The notes: generated by a model from the sequence alone, not told the origin. 64,000 nucleotides of DNA from SMBSF63 sp034003545 (GCA_964447155.1 CAYURM010000001.1:62001-126000), one strand, 5' to 3'; shown: positions 51,250 through 60,487, counted from the first letter of the stretch. Numbers and translations: made by a program.

Positions 51250-53910
51250 ATGAACAAAACCACATCCCGCACAATACTGACCATCAACAACAAACTCTAT
51301 ACGATCTACAACATCAACACCCTTTTCGACAACCCCGCCGACCTGGATCGGCTGCCCTTCTCCATCCGCATCCTGCTCGAAGCGGCCTTGCGCCGCTGTG
51401 ACGGAGTACACATCACCCTGCAAGATGTGCAGCGCCTGGCTGCCTGGCAGCCCCGGAGCGATGAACGGCCCCCGGTGGCGTTCTTCCCCGGGCGGGTGAT
51501 CATGCAGGACTTCACCGGCGTGCCGGCCGTGGTCGACCTGGCCGCCATGCGCTCAGCGATGGCCCGCCTGGGCGGCAATCCAGCAAGGATCAGTCCCGAA
51601 GTGCCCGTTGACCTGGTCATTGACCACTCCGTGCAGGTAGATGCTGCCGGTCAGCGGGATGCGATCCAGATCAACACCCGCAAAGAATTTGAACGCAACC
51701 AGGAACGCTATGCCTTCCTGCATTGGAGCCAGCAAGCCTTCGATAATTTACGCATCATCCCGCCCGCGACGGGCATCATCCACCAGGTCAATCTCGAATA
51801 CCTGACCCAGGGACTGCTCAGCAAGGAAGTAGACGGCGAAACCGTACTCTTCCCGGATACCCTGGTCGGCACCGACTCCCATACCACCATGATCAATGGC
51901 GCCGGTGTGGTCGGCTTTGGCGTGGGCGGCATCGAAGCCCTGGCGGTGATGCTCGGCCAGCCCCTGTCCATCCTCACCCCGGAGGTGGTTGGCTTCCGCC
52001 TGACCGGCTCCCTCCCTGAAGGCACTACCCCCACCGATCTGACCCTGACCGTCGTACAGATGCTGCGCAAAACGGGCGTGGTCAACAAATTCGTGGAGTT
52101 CTTTGGCGCAGGGCTGTCCTCTTTGTCTCTGGCAGACCGCGCCATGGTCGCCAATATGACCCCCGAAACCGGCGCCACGGTCAGCTTCTTCCCCTTTGAC
52201 CAGCAAACCGCCGAGTACCTGCATCTGACCGGCCGCGAGGAAGAGAATGTCGCCCTGGCGGAAGCTTATTTCAAAGCACAGCGCCTCTTCCGCACAGACG
52301 AAACCCCAGCGCCAGTTTTCAGCCAGGTGATTGAGCTGGATCTGGGCACGATTGAACCCAGCCTGGCCGGGCCGCGCCGCCCGCAGGATCGCATTCGGAT
52401 GAAGGATATGAAATCCGCCTTTGAGACTGCGTTGCGCAAGCCCAAAAACGAAGGTGGATTTGAAGCAAAATCGACCCCGGCAGGTAAATTACAGCATGGT
52501 TCGCTGGTGATTGCTGCCATCACTTCCTGCACCAACACCTCCAACCCGTACGTGATGGTCGCCGCCGGCCTCCTGGCCCGCAAGGCGGCCGCCAAAGGGC
52601 TGCGCGTGCCGGACTACGTCAAAACCAGCCTGGCCCCCGGTTCCCGGGTGGTTACCGAATATTTACAGGCCGCCGGTCTGCTCACCGATCTGGAAACCCT
52701 CGGTTTCCATGTGGTCGGCTATGGCTGCACGACCTGCATTGGCAACTCCGGCCCGCTGGATGAGGCCTTGGTGAAGGAGATCAAAGATAATGACCTCGTC
52801 GTCACTTCAGTGTTGTCGGGCAACCGCAATTTTGAAGGGCGCGTCAGCCCGTGGACACGGGCCAATTACCTCGCCTCGCCGCCGCTGGTTGTAGCCTATG
52901 CCCTGGCCGGTAAGGTCAATATCGACCTGAGCAGCGAGCCGCTGGGGGTAGATGGAGGTGGAAAGGCTGTTTATCTAAAAGATATCTGGCCTACGTCAAA
53001 TGAAGTATCGGCCGTGATCGAACGCGACATCACCCCGGCCCTGTTCCAGCGCACGTATGCCGACGTACAAAACAGCAGTCCGGAGTGGAACGCCATCACC
53101 AGCAGCGACAGCGAACTTTACAACTGGCAGGCTGATTCAACCTATATTCAGGAGCCCCCCTATTTTGACGGCCTGACCGCTAACGCTCGTTCCGTAGCGG
53201 ATATTTGCAGCGCGCGGGCGCTGGCCGTGCTAGGTGATTCAATCACGACCGACCATATCTCACCTGCCGGGGCGATCCCTCTGGACAGCGCCGCCGCAGA
53301 CTACCTGAGCGGGCGCGGCGTGGTAACAAAAGACTTCAACTCGCTGGGTTCGCGCCGCGGCAATGACCGCGTGATGGTACGCGGTACATTTGGTAACATC
53401 CGCCTCAAAAATCAACTCGTGCCAGGCGTTGAAGGAAGCTGGACCAGTCACCTGCCGGACGGCGCAAAGATGCGCATCTTTGACGCCGCCATGCAGTACA
53501 AAGAAGAAAACGTACCGCTCATCATTCTTGCAGGCAAGGAATACGGCACCGGCTCCAGCCGTGACTGGGCCGCCAAAGGCCCCCTCCTGCTGGGCGTGAA
53601 GGCTGTCATCGCTGAATCTTTCGAGCGCATCCACCGCTCCAACCTGATTGGCATGGGCATCCTCCCGCTGGAATACCTGCCCGGACAGAACGCCGCCAGC
53701 CTCGGCCTGACTGGCCGTGAAACCTTTAACCTCCTCGGCCTTGACGAAGACCTGTCACCCGGCATGAAAATCACTGTGCAGACCGTGGACGAAACTGGAA
53801 CGGCAAAGGAATTTACCGCAATCTCTCGCATGGATACGCCAATTGAAGTAGAATATTATCTTAATGGCGGTATCCTGCACCAACGTCTGCGCAGCCTCCT
53901 CAAGAGCTGA
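51250..53910 (+). CDS. acnA: Aconitate hydratase (AcnA/IRP1 type)
   Basis: Interconverts citrate and isocitrate with a 4Fe-4S cluster. 886 residues. Ligand cysteines are in AAITSCTNTSNP and GYGCTTCIGNSG; substrate and swivel-domain motifs include VGTDSHTTMINGAGVVGFGV, LGDSITTDHISPAG and YGTGSSRDWAAKG. The start is at 51250, where GGAG precedes and the protein begins MNKTTSRTILTIN; the longer frame crosses an intergenic repeat. It lies 193 bp after icd on the same strand and may share its promoter. A 12-bp hairpin follows. Confidence 0.95.
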   Translation: MNKTTSRTILTINNKLYTIYNINTLFDNPADLDRLPFSIRILLEAALRRCDGVHITLQDVQRLAAWQPRSDERPPVAFFPGRVIMQDFTGVPAVVDLAAMRSAMARLGGNPARISPEVPVDLVIDHSVQVDAAGQRDAIQINTRKEFERNQERYAFLHWSQQAFDNLRIIPPATGIIHQVNLEYLTQGLLSKEVDGETVLFPDTLVGTDSHTTMINGAGVVGFGVGGIEALAVMLGQPLSILTPEVVGFRLTGSLPEGTTPTDLTLTVVQMLRKTGVVNKFVEFFGAGLSSLSLADRAMVANMTPETGATVSFFPFDQQTAEYLHLTGREEENVALAEAYFKAQRLFRTDETPAPVFSQVIELDLGTIEPSLAGPRRPQDRIRMKDMKSAFETALRKPKNEGGFEAKSTPAGKLQHGSLVIAAITSCTNTSNPYVMVAAGLLARKAAAKGLRVPDYVKTSLAPGSRVVTEYLQAAGLLTDLETLGFHVVGYGCTTCIGNSGPLDEALVKEIKDNDLVVTSVLSGNRNFEGRVSPWTRANYLASPPLVVAYALAGKVNIDLSSEPLGVDGGGKAVYLKDIWPTSNEVSAVIERDITPALFQRTYADVQNSSPEWNAITSSDSELYNWQADSTYIQEPPYFDGLTANARSVADICSARALAVLGDSITTDHISPAGAIPLDSAAADYLSGRGVVTKDFNSLGSRRGNDRVMVRGTFGNIRLKNQLVPGVEGSWTSHLPDGAKMRIFDAAMQYKEENVPLIILAGKEYGTGSSRDWAAKGPLLLGVKAVIAESFERIHRSNLIGMGILPLEYLPGQNAASLGLTGRETFNLLGLDEDLSPGMKITVQTVDETGTAKEFTAISRMDTPIEVEYYLNGGILHQRLRSLLKS

Positions 53911-53934
53911 CAGCGACCGCCATCAGGAAGATTT

Positions 53935-53967
53935 CTGTGAGTCTGGCGATTCATACCAGACTCACAG
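53935..53967 (+). terminator. Hairpin after aconitase, probable terminator
   Basis: Perfect 12-bp arms (CTGTGAGTCTGG / CCAGACTCACAG) with a 9-base loop, 25 bp past the stop and followed by CTATATCATTT. The rest of the 360-bp gap to the threonine operon holds one family B repeat and a possible leader hairpin (TCCC-TACA-GGGA near 54229-54240); I see no gene. Confidence 0.65.
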
Positions 53968-54118
53968 CTATATCATTTAATCAGTTTAACAGGAATTGGA
54001 TAACTTTGTCCTGCTGACTCAATGGTTTTAGCAGGCATCGGCAAGGGATTCAGCAAAACACTGAACACCGTGCCTCGCCACTACGATAATATGGTTGCGT
54101 TTCCTTGCGCAGGTTTGG

Positions 54119-54143
54119 TAGGGACAGGTTTCTAACCTGTCCG
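54119..54143. repeat. Palindromic repeat, family B
   Basis: A perfect 9-bp stem GGACAGGTT / AACCTGTCC (54122-54130, 54134-54142) with a TCT loop, flanked by TAG and G. It sits upstream of the threonine operon. Confidence 0.65.
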
Positions 54144-54271
54144 TTACCAGGGCAAAAAACAACAAAAGGTTTTTGTTTCTCCCTTTGTTATCCGTTTATA
54201 TTGATCTGTAAGGCACGAATCTCCCCTTTCCCTACAGGGAAAACCAGCAAGGGGGGCAAGAAGGAACAATT

Positions 54272-55327
54272 ATGGCACTGAACAAGCACACCAACATCAT
54301 CCTCCTCGGCCTGGGAAAAGTCGGCCGGGAACTGGTCAGCCAGGTGCTGGCTTCACCGCATGACCTCAAATTCACCGCCCTGGCAGACAGCCGCGGCATG
54401 ATCGGTGCTGCGGATGGATTGACCACCACGCAAATTCAAACTGCCATAACTACCAAGGCGGCCGGGAATTCTCTGGCTGACTTGCCCGAGAGCCTGTCCG
54501 CCTCAAACCTGAGCGCGTTCCTGCAAAGCGGCAGCATCCTCGTTGACACCAGTGCTTCAACCACAACCACGCCCCTGCTCAAACAAGCCCTCGCAAAAGG
54601 CTGCGGTGTGGTGCTGGCGAACAAGAATCCCCTCGCGGGTGCCTGGGCAGAAGCCGAAGACCTCTTCACCAGCCCCAACCTGCGCTGCGAATCAACCGTG
54701 GGCGCCGGACTGCCGGTGATGTCCACCCTGCGTGACCTGCTCGCAACGGGGGATACCGTCACCACCATTAAAGGCTGTCTGAGCGGCACACTCGGATTTC
54801 TGTGCACCCGGCTGGAACAGGGCGCTGCCTACAGCGCCGTCGTGACCGAGGCCAAAGAACTAGGCTATACCGAACCCGACCCGCGTCAGGACCTCAGCGG
54901 TCTGGATGTGGCCCGCAAAGCTGTCATCCTCGCCCGCACAGCCGGTATCGCCCTGGAAATTGCCGATCTGCCCATCGAGAAACTGTACAGCGATGCGCTC
55001 GCTGAAGGAACATTGGAAGACTTTCTAACCAACATGCACACCCTGGATGACGCGTTCAACCAGCGTTTGCAGACCGCCCTGGCAGAGGGAAAGGTGCCGC
55101 GCTACGTGGCGCGCATCTCCGCCGCGGGGGCAGTAGTTGGCCTGGAAATGGTGGCAAAGAACAGCGCCCTGGGTGCCTTGCAAGGCCCGGACAATTACAT
55201 TGCCTTTACCACCCACCGTTATGGACAAAACCCGCTGGTCATTGCCGGGCCGGGCGCCGGTGTTCCGGTCACCGCTGCCGGCGTTTTCAGCGATATCCTG
55301 CATCTGACAGCACAGATGAACAATTGA
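54272..55327 (+). CDS. hom: Homoserine dehydrogenase
   Basis: Reduces aspartate semialdehyde to homoserine. 351 residues; the nucleotide motif is ILLGLGKVGRELV. Other motifs are VLANKNPLAG, the substrate-site region ESTVGAGLPVMSTLRDLL, GCLSGTLGF and GYTEPDPRQDLSGLDVARK, with catalytic Lys in DVARKAVILAR; GPGAGVPVTAAGVFSDIL lies at the end. It lacks the C-terminal ACT domain of many bacterial Hom proteins and resembles the C-terminal half of ThrA. The aspartate kinase gene follows after 10 bp. AAGGAAC precedes the ATG. First gene of the threonine operon. Confidence 0.94.
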   Translation: MALNKHTNIILLGLGKVGRELVSQVLASPHDLKFTALADSRGMIGAADGLTTTQIQTAITTKAAGNSLADLPESLSASNLSAFLQSGSILVDTSASTTTTPLLKQALAKGCGVVLANKNPLAGAWAEAEDLFTSPNLRCESTVGAGLPVMSTLRDLLATGDTVTTIKGCLSGTLGFLCTRLEQGAAYSAVVTEAKELGYTEPDPRQDLSGLDVARKAVILARTAGIALEIADLPIEKLYSDALAEGTLEDFLTNMHTLDDAFNQRLQTALAEGKVPRYVARISAAGAVVGLEMVAKNSALGALQGPDNYIAFTTHRYGQNPLVIAGPGAGVPVTAAGVFSDILHLTAQMNN

Positions 55328-55337
55328 GGTTGATTTT

Positions 55338-56756
55338 ATGAGCACCCTTATCGCAAAATTCGGCGGCACGTCCGTCGGCAGCACTGACGCCCTGCAACAG
55401 GCAGCGGCCATTATTGAAGATCAAACCAATCATTGGGATCATGTCGTGGTGGTCGTCTCGGCAATGAGCGGGGTGACCAACGCCCTGTTGACCGCTGCCA
55501 AAGCCGCCTCCCGGGGGGACGAAAAAAGAATCACAACCACCATTGATGACATCCACTTCCGTCATCAGGAGACCATCCGCGCCCTCCTGCCACAAGGCGA
55601 AGCGCGTACTGCCCTGGAAAACGAGGTCAGCACATTCATCCAGGATTTACGCACCTTCTGCCACAGTATTCTGGTGATGGGCGAAGTGACCGCCCGCGGT
55701 ACTGATTCGATTGCTTCCCTGGGCGAACGCATGAATGCACGCATATTCTCCGCATTATTGGCTTCATTGGGTACCCCCAGCATCCCCGTGGATGCCACCC
55801 AACTGATTGTTACGGATGATCATTTCATGAACGCAGTTCCCAATATGGAATTAACCCGTGCCCGCATTCAGGAAAACCTGCTCCCGCTGCTAAAAAAAGA
55901 CCTGACCCCCGTAGTGACCGGTTTCATCGGCGCTACCATAGACGGGATTACCACCACCCTCGGACGCGGTGGCAGCGACTATACTTCCGCCATCCTGGGC
56001 GACTGCCTGGACGCCGACGAAGTGTGGACCTACACGGATGTGGACGGCGTGATGACAGCTGACCCGCGCATCGTACCTGCTGCGCGCGTCGTGCCGGAAC
56101 TTTCCTATAAAGAGGTCGGCGAAATGGCATATTTTGGTGCGAAAGTGCTGCACCCCAAGACCATCCGCCCGATCATCGAGCGCGGCATTCCCTTGTGGGT
56201 CAAGAACACTTTTAATCCCACCTCCCCCGGGACGCGCATCACCAAAGAGTCCCATACCAAAGCGGGCATGATTACCGCTATCACCACCATCCGCAGCTTG
56301 AGCATTGTCAACGTGGAAGGCGCCGGGATGCTGGGCGTACCTGGCATCGCCGCCCGCACCTTCTCCGCAGTGGCGCGGGAAGGGGCATCCGTGCTGATGA
56401 TCTCCCAGTCCTCGTCCGAGCAGTCGATCTGCTTCATCATCCCCACCGAAAGTGTGGCCGGTGTATTAAGCTCCGTCGAAGAAGAAATGGCCCTGGAATT
56501 AATGCGGCGTGACATTGACCGCATCTGGGCACAGGAAAACGTGGAAATCCTGACCGTGATCGGCGCTGGCATGCGCGAGACGCCTGGCGTTTCCGCCCGG
56601 ATTTTCGGTGCGCTGGGGAGCGCCAACATCAACGTGATCGCGATTGCCCAGGGTTCCTCGGAATACAGCGTTTCGCTGGTCATTGACAAAGCAGATGCTG
56701 TCCGCGCCATACAGGCCATCCACGCCGAAGTGGTGGAGAAGGAAAACGGGGCGTAG
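55338..56756 (+). CDS. lysC: Aspartate kinase, monofunctional, with ACT domains
   Basis: Phosphorylates aspartate, the entry step to threonine, methionine and lysine. 472 residues. The N-terminus IAKFGGTSVGSTDAL carries the KFGGTSV signature; GRGGSDYTSAILGDCLDADE and YKEVGEMAYFGAKVLHP are typical. Two ACT repeats follow (GVPGIAARTFSAVAREGASV; TPGVSARIFGALGSANINVI), so feedback control by an amino acid is likely. Length and ACT arrangement resemble the kinase half of ThrA. It lies between hom and asd; asd follows after a 178-bp gap. Confidence 0.95.
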   Translation: MSTLIAKFGGTSVGSTDALQQAAAIIEDQTNHWDHVVVVVSAMSGVTNALLTAAKAASRGDEKRITTTIDDIHFRHQETIRALLPQGEARTALENEVSTFIQDLRTFCHSILVMGEVTARGTDSIASLGERMNARIFSALLASLGTPSIPVDATQLIVTDDHFMNAVPNMELTRARIQENLLPLLKKDLTPVVTGFIGATIDGITTTLGRGGSDYTSAILGDCLDADEVWTYTDVDGVMTADPRIVPAARVVPELSYKEVGEMAYFGAKVLHPKTIRPIIERGIPLWVKNTFNPTSPGTRITKESHTKAGMITAITTIRSLSIVNVEGAGMLGVPGIAARTFSAVAREGASVLMISQSSSEQSICFIIPTESVAGVLSSVEEEMALELMRRDIDRIWAQENVEILTVIGAGMRETPGVSARIFGALGSANINVIAIAQGSSEYSVSLVIDKADAVRAIQAIHAEVVEKENGA

Positions 56757-56934
56757 ACTGGGTGTAAGGATTATCATCCGTCCTCTTGTCCAGGTACTCA
56801 ATTCTCTGGCGGGGTAATCCCCCCTTCCCCTCTTCCCCCTTCGGGGACGATGAGACAAGAGGCAAAAGCAGGAAACAAGAATATCAACGCTATAAATCTT
56901 TCACGCCCACCTATGGGCTACAGGTGAAAAAATC

Positions 56935-57984
56935 ATGAATAAAATACCCGTTGCAGTGTTAGGTGCCACAGGCATCGTTGGACAACGTTTCGTACAAATG
57001 CTCGCCGACCACCCCTGGTTCGAGATTGCCGCGGTGGTGGGCTCCAAACGCAGCGCCGGACGCAAATACGGCGACGCGGCCAACTGGGTCATCGCCGGTG
57101 ACCCGCCGGAAAACGTGATCGACATGACCGTGCTCGGTCTGGAGGATGACATCCCCGGACGGGTGGCTTTCTCGGCCCTGCCCACCGGCGTGGCCCGCGA
57201 AGTCGAACCCGGTTTCGCCGAAAAGGGCTTTGCCGTGTGCTCCAATGCTTCCGCCTTTCGCCAGGCGCCCGGCGTACCGGTCATTATCCCTGAAGTCAAC
57301 GGCGACCATATCGCCATGCTGGAACACCAGCGCATAGTGCAAAGCTGGAAGGGTCTCATCGTCACCAGCCCCAACTGCACCACCACCGGCATGGTCATGG
57401 CGATCAAGCCCCTGCACGATGCCTACGAAGTCGACAAAGTCTTTGTAACTTCCTTCCAGGCCATCTCCGGCGCGGGCTATCCGGGCGTATCCTTCCTGGA
57501 CATCAATGACAATATGATCCCCTACATCAAGGGCGAAGAAGAAAAGATGGAAAGTGAAAGCCTGCTTTTGCTGGGCAAGATGGACGGCACAACCCGCATC
57601 CCCGCCGACATCGTCGTTTCGGCCCAGGCCAACCGCGCCCCTGTGCTGCACGGTCACACCGTGTGCCTCTCGATGAGCTTCAGGAACAAACCATCGGTTG
57701 AGGAAGCCATCGCCACCCTGCAAAACTACCGCGGGCCGGAAGTGGCCTGGAACCTGCCCTCCGCACCGGAGCGCCCGGTGGTCGTCACCATGCAGCCGGA
57801 TCGTCCGCAGCCCCGCCGCGACCGTGACGCCCAGAACGGCATGGTTTGCACCGTGGGCCGCGTGCGCCCCTGCCCCCTGCTGGACCTGCGTCTGGTGAGT
57901 GTCACCCACAACGCCATCCGAGGTGCCGCCGGCGGCTCTGTCCTCAACGCCGAACTGCTCGTCTCAGGAGGCTACATCTCATGA
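56935..57984 (+). CDS. asd: Aspartate-semialdehyde dehydrogenase (archaeal/fungal type)
   Basis: Reduces aspartyl phosphate to the semialdehyde. 349 residues; AVLGATGIVGQRF binds NADP, Cys148 in VTSPNCTTTGM is the nucleophile, and the catalytic His is in VLHGHTVCLSM. FVTSFQAISGAGYPG and GKMDGTTRIPADI place it in the archaeal/fungal subgroup rather than the E. coli one. Its stop overlaps the start of the next gene (ATGA, 4 bp), showing tight coupling to the unknown HAD-like protein. Confidence 0.94.
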   Translation: MNKIPVAVLGATGIVGQRFVQMLADHPWFEIAAVVGSKRSAGRKYGDAANWVIAGDPPENVIDMTVLGLEDDIPGRVAFSALPTGVAREVEPGFAEKGFAVCSNASAFRQAPGVPVIIPEVNGDHIAMLEHQRIVQSWKGLIVTSPNCTTTGMVMAIKPLHDAYEVDKVFVTSFQAISGAGYPGVSFLDINDNMIPYIKGEEEKMESESLLLLGKMDGTTRIPADIVVSAQANRAPVLHGHTVCLSMSFRNKPSVEEAIATLQNYRGPEVAWNLPSAPERPVVVTMQPDRPQPRRDRDAQNGMVCTVGRVRPCPLLDLRLVSVTHNAIRGAAGGSVLNAELLVSGGYIS

Positions 57985-59108
57985 AAACCTATGGACGAGG
58001 TGCGATCAGCGACTTCCTCGATGACCGCGTCCTCTATCGCAACCTGATCCCGTGCAGCGCCGGCCTGCCCGGTCTGCCGGAACTACGCGCACCGCTGAGC
58101 ATTGACCCCGCCATCACCCCGCGCAAAACGACCATGGATTATGCCCGCGTGATCCACGCTGTGTTGAACGCAGCCCAGGAACAGCGCGGCGCACCCCCGC
58201 TGGCACGCTTGATCTACGTCGGCGACACCCGTATGAACGACGGCACCGCCTTCAGCAATATCGCCGCAGTCAGCGGCTGGCCCGGCATGGCCTTCATCGG
58301 CTCGGAGAAGATCGGCCCATTAAGCTATGCGAAGGAAGATCTGCCCGTCGGCAGCATCTATACCGCCTCCCGTTGGACAGCCTTGAAGCGCTTTAACCAA
58401 TCCCTGACAAAGCACGCCTTCACCGCGGATGAAACCACCGCCGTGTTGATCGACATGGACAAGACCGCCCTGGGTGCCCGCGGGCGCAACGATGGCCGCA
58501 TCGACGAAGCCCGTCTGGACGCCGCCCGCCTGACCGCCGAAGACATCCTCGGACCAGGCTATGACCAGGCTGCCTTCCAGAAAAGGTATGATACCCTCAA
58601 CCAGCCGGAATTCCACCCGCTGACCGTCGACAACCAGGATTATCTGGTCTACATCTGCCTGACCCTGAGCGGCGGCTGGATCAACCTCGACCAACTGCTG
58701 GAATGGTATTACGGCAAGCAGGTCACCAGCTTCCCGCAGTTCGTCAGCAAGGCCGAGGCTGCCAAAGCCAGCTTCCCCGCCAACCTGCACGGGATGCACG
58801 ACAGCTTCCACGAAAGCTACACCCAGGGCGACCCGACCCCCTTCAAAGCCTTCCGGCACAGCGAGTATCTGGCCACCCTGGCCCGCCTGGGGCAGCTGCC
58901 CGACGATACCCTGCCGGAAATAATGATCCAGAAAGAAATCGTAATGACGCAGGAAGTCTATCACGCTGCCATGGGTTGGAAAGCGCAGGGCGCTCTGCTG
59001 TTTGGAATCTCTGACAAACCGGATGAGGCTTCCCTCCCCTCGGCCGCACAAGCCGCTGAAGGCATGCGTCCCATCCATGAAACCGAAACACATATCCTGG
59101 GAGCGTGA
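57981..59108 (+). CDS. Unknown protein with HAD motifs in permuted order, in the threonine operon
   Basis: 375 residues, no family recognised with certainty. All four haloacid-dehalogenase motifs can be pointed to, but in the order III-IV-I-II: Lys49 (TPRKTTMDYARVIHAVL), then IYVGDTRMNDGTAFSNIA (Asp82, Asp87), then AVLIDMDKTALGARG (Asp158, Asp160, Thr162), then ALLFGISDKPDEA (Ser344). The roughly 180 residues between motifs I and II would be a C1-type cap. This is what a circular permutation of the fold would give. It overlaps asd by 4 bp (ATGA, with CAGGAGG upstream) and ends 3 bp before thrC, in the slot where homoserine kinase is expected. A phosphotransfer to or from homoserine or a related compound is my inference. 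Confidence 0.6.
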   Translation: MKTYGRGAISDFLDDRVLYRNLIPCSAGLPGLPELRAPLSIDPAITPRKTTMDYARVIHAVLNAAQEQRGAPPLARLIYVGDTRMNDGTAFSNIAAVSGWPGMAFIGSEKIGPLSYAKEDLPVGSIYTASRWTALKRFNQSLTKHAFTADETTAVLIDMDKTALGARGRNDGRIDEARLDAARLTAEDILGPGYDQAAFQKRYDTLNQPEFHPLTVDNQDYLVYICLTLSGGWINLDQLLEWYYGKQVTSFPQFVSKAEAAKASFPANLHGMHDSFHESYTQGDPTPFKAFRHSEYLATLARLGQLPDDTLPEIMIQKEIVMTQEVYHAAMGWKAQGALLFGISDKPDEASLPSAAQAAEGMRPIHETETHILGA

Positions 59109-59111
59109 CCG

Positions 59112-60437
59112 ATGAGTTTCAATTGCTGGTATGAATGTATTCGCTGCGGCAAACGCTATTCGATCTATGACGTCATCTATCGCTGTGAAGACTGCGGCGG
59201 CCTGCTGGAAGTCGAGCATGATGTGGATGCCCTGAAAGAGGGCCACAGCGCGGAAGAATGGAAAGAACTGTTTGACCTGCGCGAACACACCCGCCGCTTC
59301 CCCTACGGCAGCGGTGTGTGGGGCAAGAAAGAATGGGTCTGCCCGCAGCTCGACAATGACAATATTGTCTCCATGTATGAAGGCAATTCCAACATCTATA
59401 ACGCCCACCTGCTGGGGGCCCAGATCGGCGTACCTGACCTGTGGGTCAAGCTGTGCGGCAACAGCCACACCGGCTCCTTCAAGGACCTCGGCATGACCGT
59501 GCTCGTCTCGGCGGTCAAGCAGATGCGGGCAGACGGTAAAGACATCAAAGCCATCGCCTGCGCCTCAACCGGTGACACTTCCGCCGCCCTGGCAGCCTAC
59601 GCCGCCGCCTCCGAGATCCCCGCCGTGATCCTCCTCCCGCGGGGCAAAGTCTCCACCGCCCAGCTCATCCAGCCCATCGCCAACGGCGCGCTGGTGCTCT
59701 CGCTCGACACGGACTTTGACGGCTGCATGAAGATCGTCCAGGAACTCGCCGAGGACCCCACCATTTACCTGGCCAATTCAATGAATTCCCTGCGGATTGA
59801 GGGACAAAAGACGGTCGGCATCGAGATCGTGCAGCAGCACAACTGGGAAGTGCCGGATTGGATCGTCCTGCCCACCGGCAACCTGGGCAACGTCTCGGCC
59901 CTGGGCAAGGGCTTCCTGCTGATGAAAGAACTCGGCCTGATCGACAAACTGCCGCGCATCGCCTGCGCCCAGTCGGACCAGGCCAACCCGCTCTACCTGA
60001 GCTTCCTCACCGACTATACGGAATACAAACCCGTAGCCGCAAAGAAGACCCTCGCCTCCGCCATCCAGATCGGCAACCCGGTCAGCTACGAACGCGCCGT
60101 GCGCATCCTGCGCTCCTTTGACGGCGTGGTCGAGCAGGTCAGCGAAGAAGAACTGGCCAATGCCGCCGCCCGCGCCGACCGCACCGGGCTGTACTGCTGC
60201 CCGCACACCGGCGTGGCCCTCGGCGCCCTGATCAAACTCCTCGACAAGGGCGTGATCCAGTCCCACGAGCGCGTGGTCGTCATCTCCACCGCCCACGGCC
60301 TCAAATTCTCCAACTTCAAGGTCGATTACCATAACATGCGCCTTGAGGGGATCGAATCCCAGTACGCCAATCCGCCAGTCGAGCTGGAAGCGAGCTATGA
60401 GGCGGTATTGAAAGCGATTGGGAAGAGAAAGCTTTAG
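59112..60437 (+). CDS. thrC: Threonine synthase
   Basis: Converts O-phosphohomoserine to threonine with PLP. 441 residues. An N-terminal zinc-ribbon-like segment has Cys9, Cys12, Cys25 and Cys28 (YECIRCGKRY, YRCEDCGG). The PLP lysine is Lys124 in GNSHTGSFKDLGMT; IACASTGDTSAALAAYAAAS and PTGNLGNVSALGKGF are typical of the short ThrC class. It needs phosphohomoserine, yet no homoserine kinase gene is in the operon. It begins 3 bp after the unknown gene; a strong terminator follows. Confidence 0.95.
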   Translation: MSFNCWYECIRCGKRYSIYDVIYRCEDCGGLLEVEHDVDALKEGHSAEEWKELFDLREHTRRFPYGSGVWGKKEWVCPQLDNDNIVSMYEGNSNIYNAHLLGAQIGVPDLWVKLCGNSHTGSFKDLGMTVLVSAVKQMRADGKDIKAIACASTGDTSAALAAYAAASEIPAVILLPRGKVSTAQLIQPIANGALVLSLDTDFDGCMKIVQELAEDPTIYLANSMNSLRIEGQKTVGIEIVQQHNWEVPDWIVLPTGNLGNVSALGKGFLLMKELGLIDKLPRIACAQSDQANPLYLSFLTDYTEYKPVAAKKTLASAIQIGNPVSYERAVRILRSFDGVVEQVSEEELANAAARADRTGLYCCPHTGVALGALIKLLDKGVIQSHERVVVISTAHGLKFSNFKVDYHNMRLEGIESQYANPPVELEASYEAVLKAIGKRKL

Positions 60438-60445
60438 GACACAGC

Positions 60446-60487
60446 CAGACCCGTTTTGCAAAACCACGCAAAACGGGTCTGTTTTTT
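60446..60487 (+). terminator. Rho-independent terminator of the threonine operon
   Basis: A 14-bp perfect stem (CAGACCCGTTTTGC / GCAAAACGGGTCTG) with an 8-base loop followed by TTTTTT. Confidence 0.95.

Noticed and set aside
54143..54271. Possible T-box or threonine leader before hom
   Set aside because: There is a small hairpin (TCCC-TACA-GGGA), but no T-box sequence, Thr-codon-rich leader peptide or terminator/antiterminator pair.
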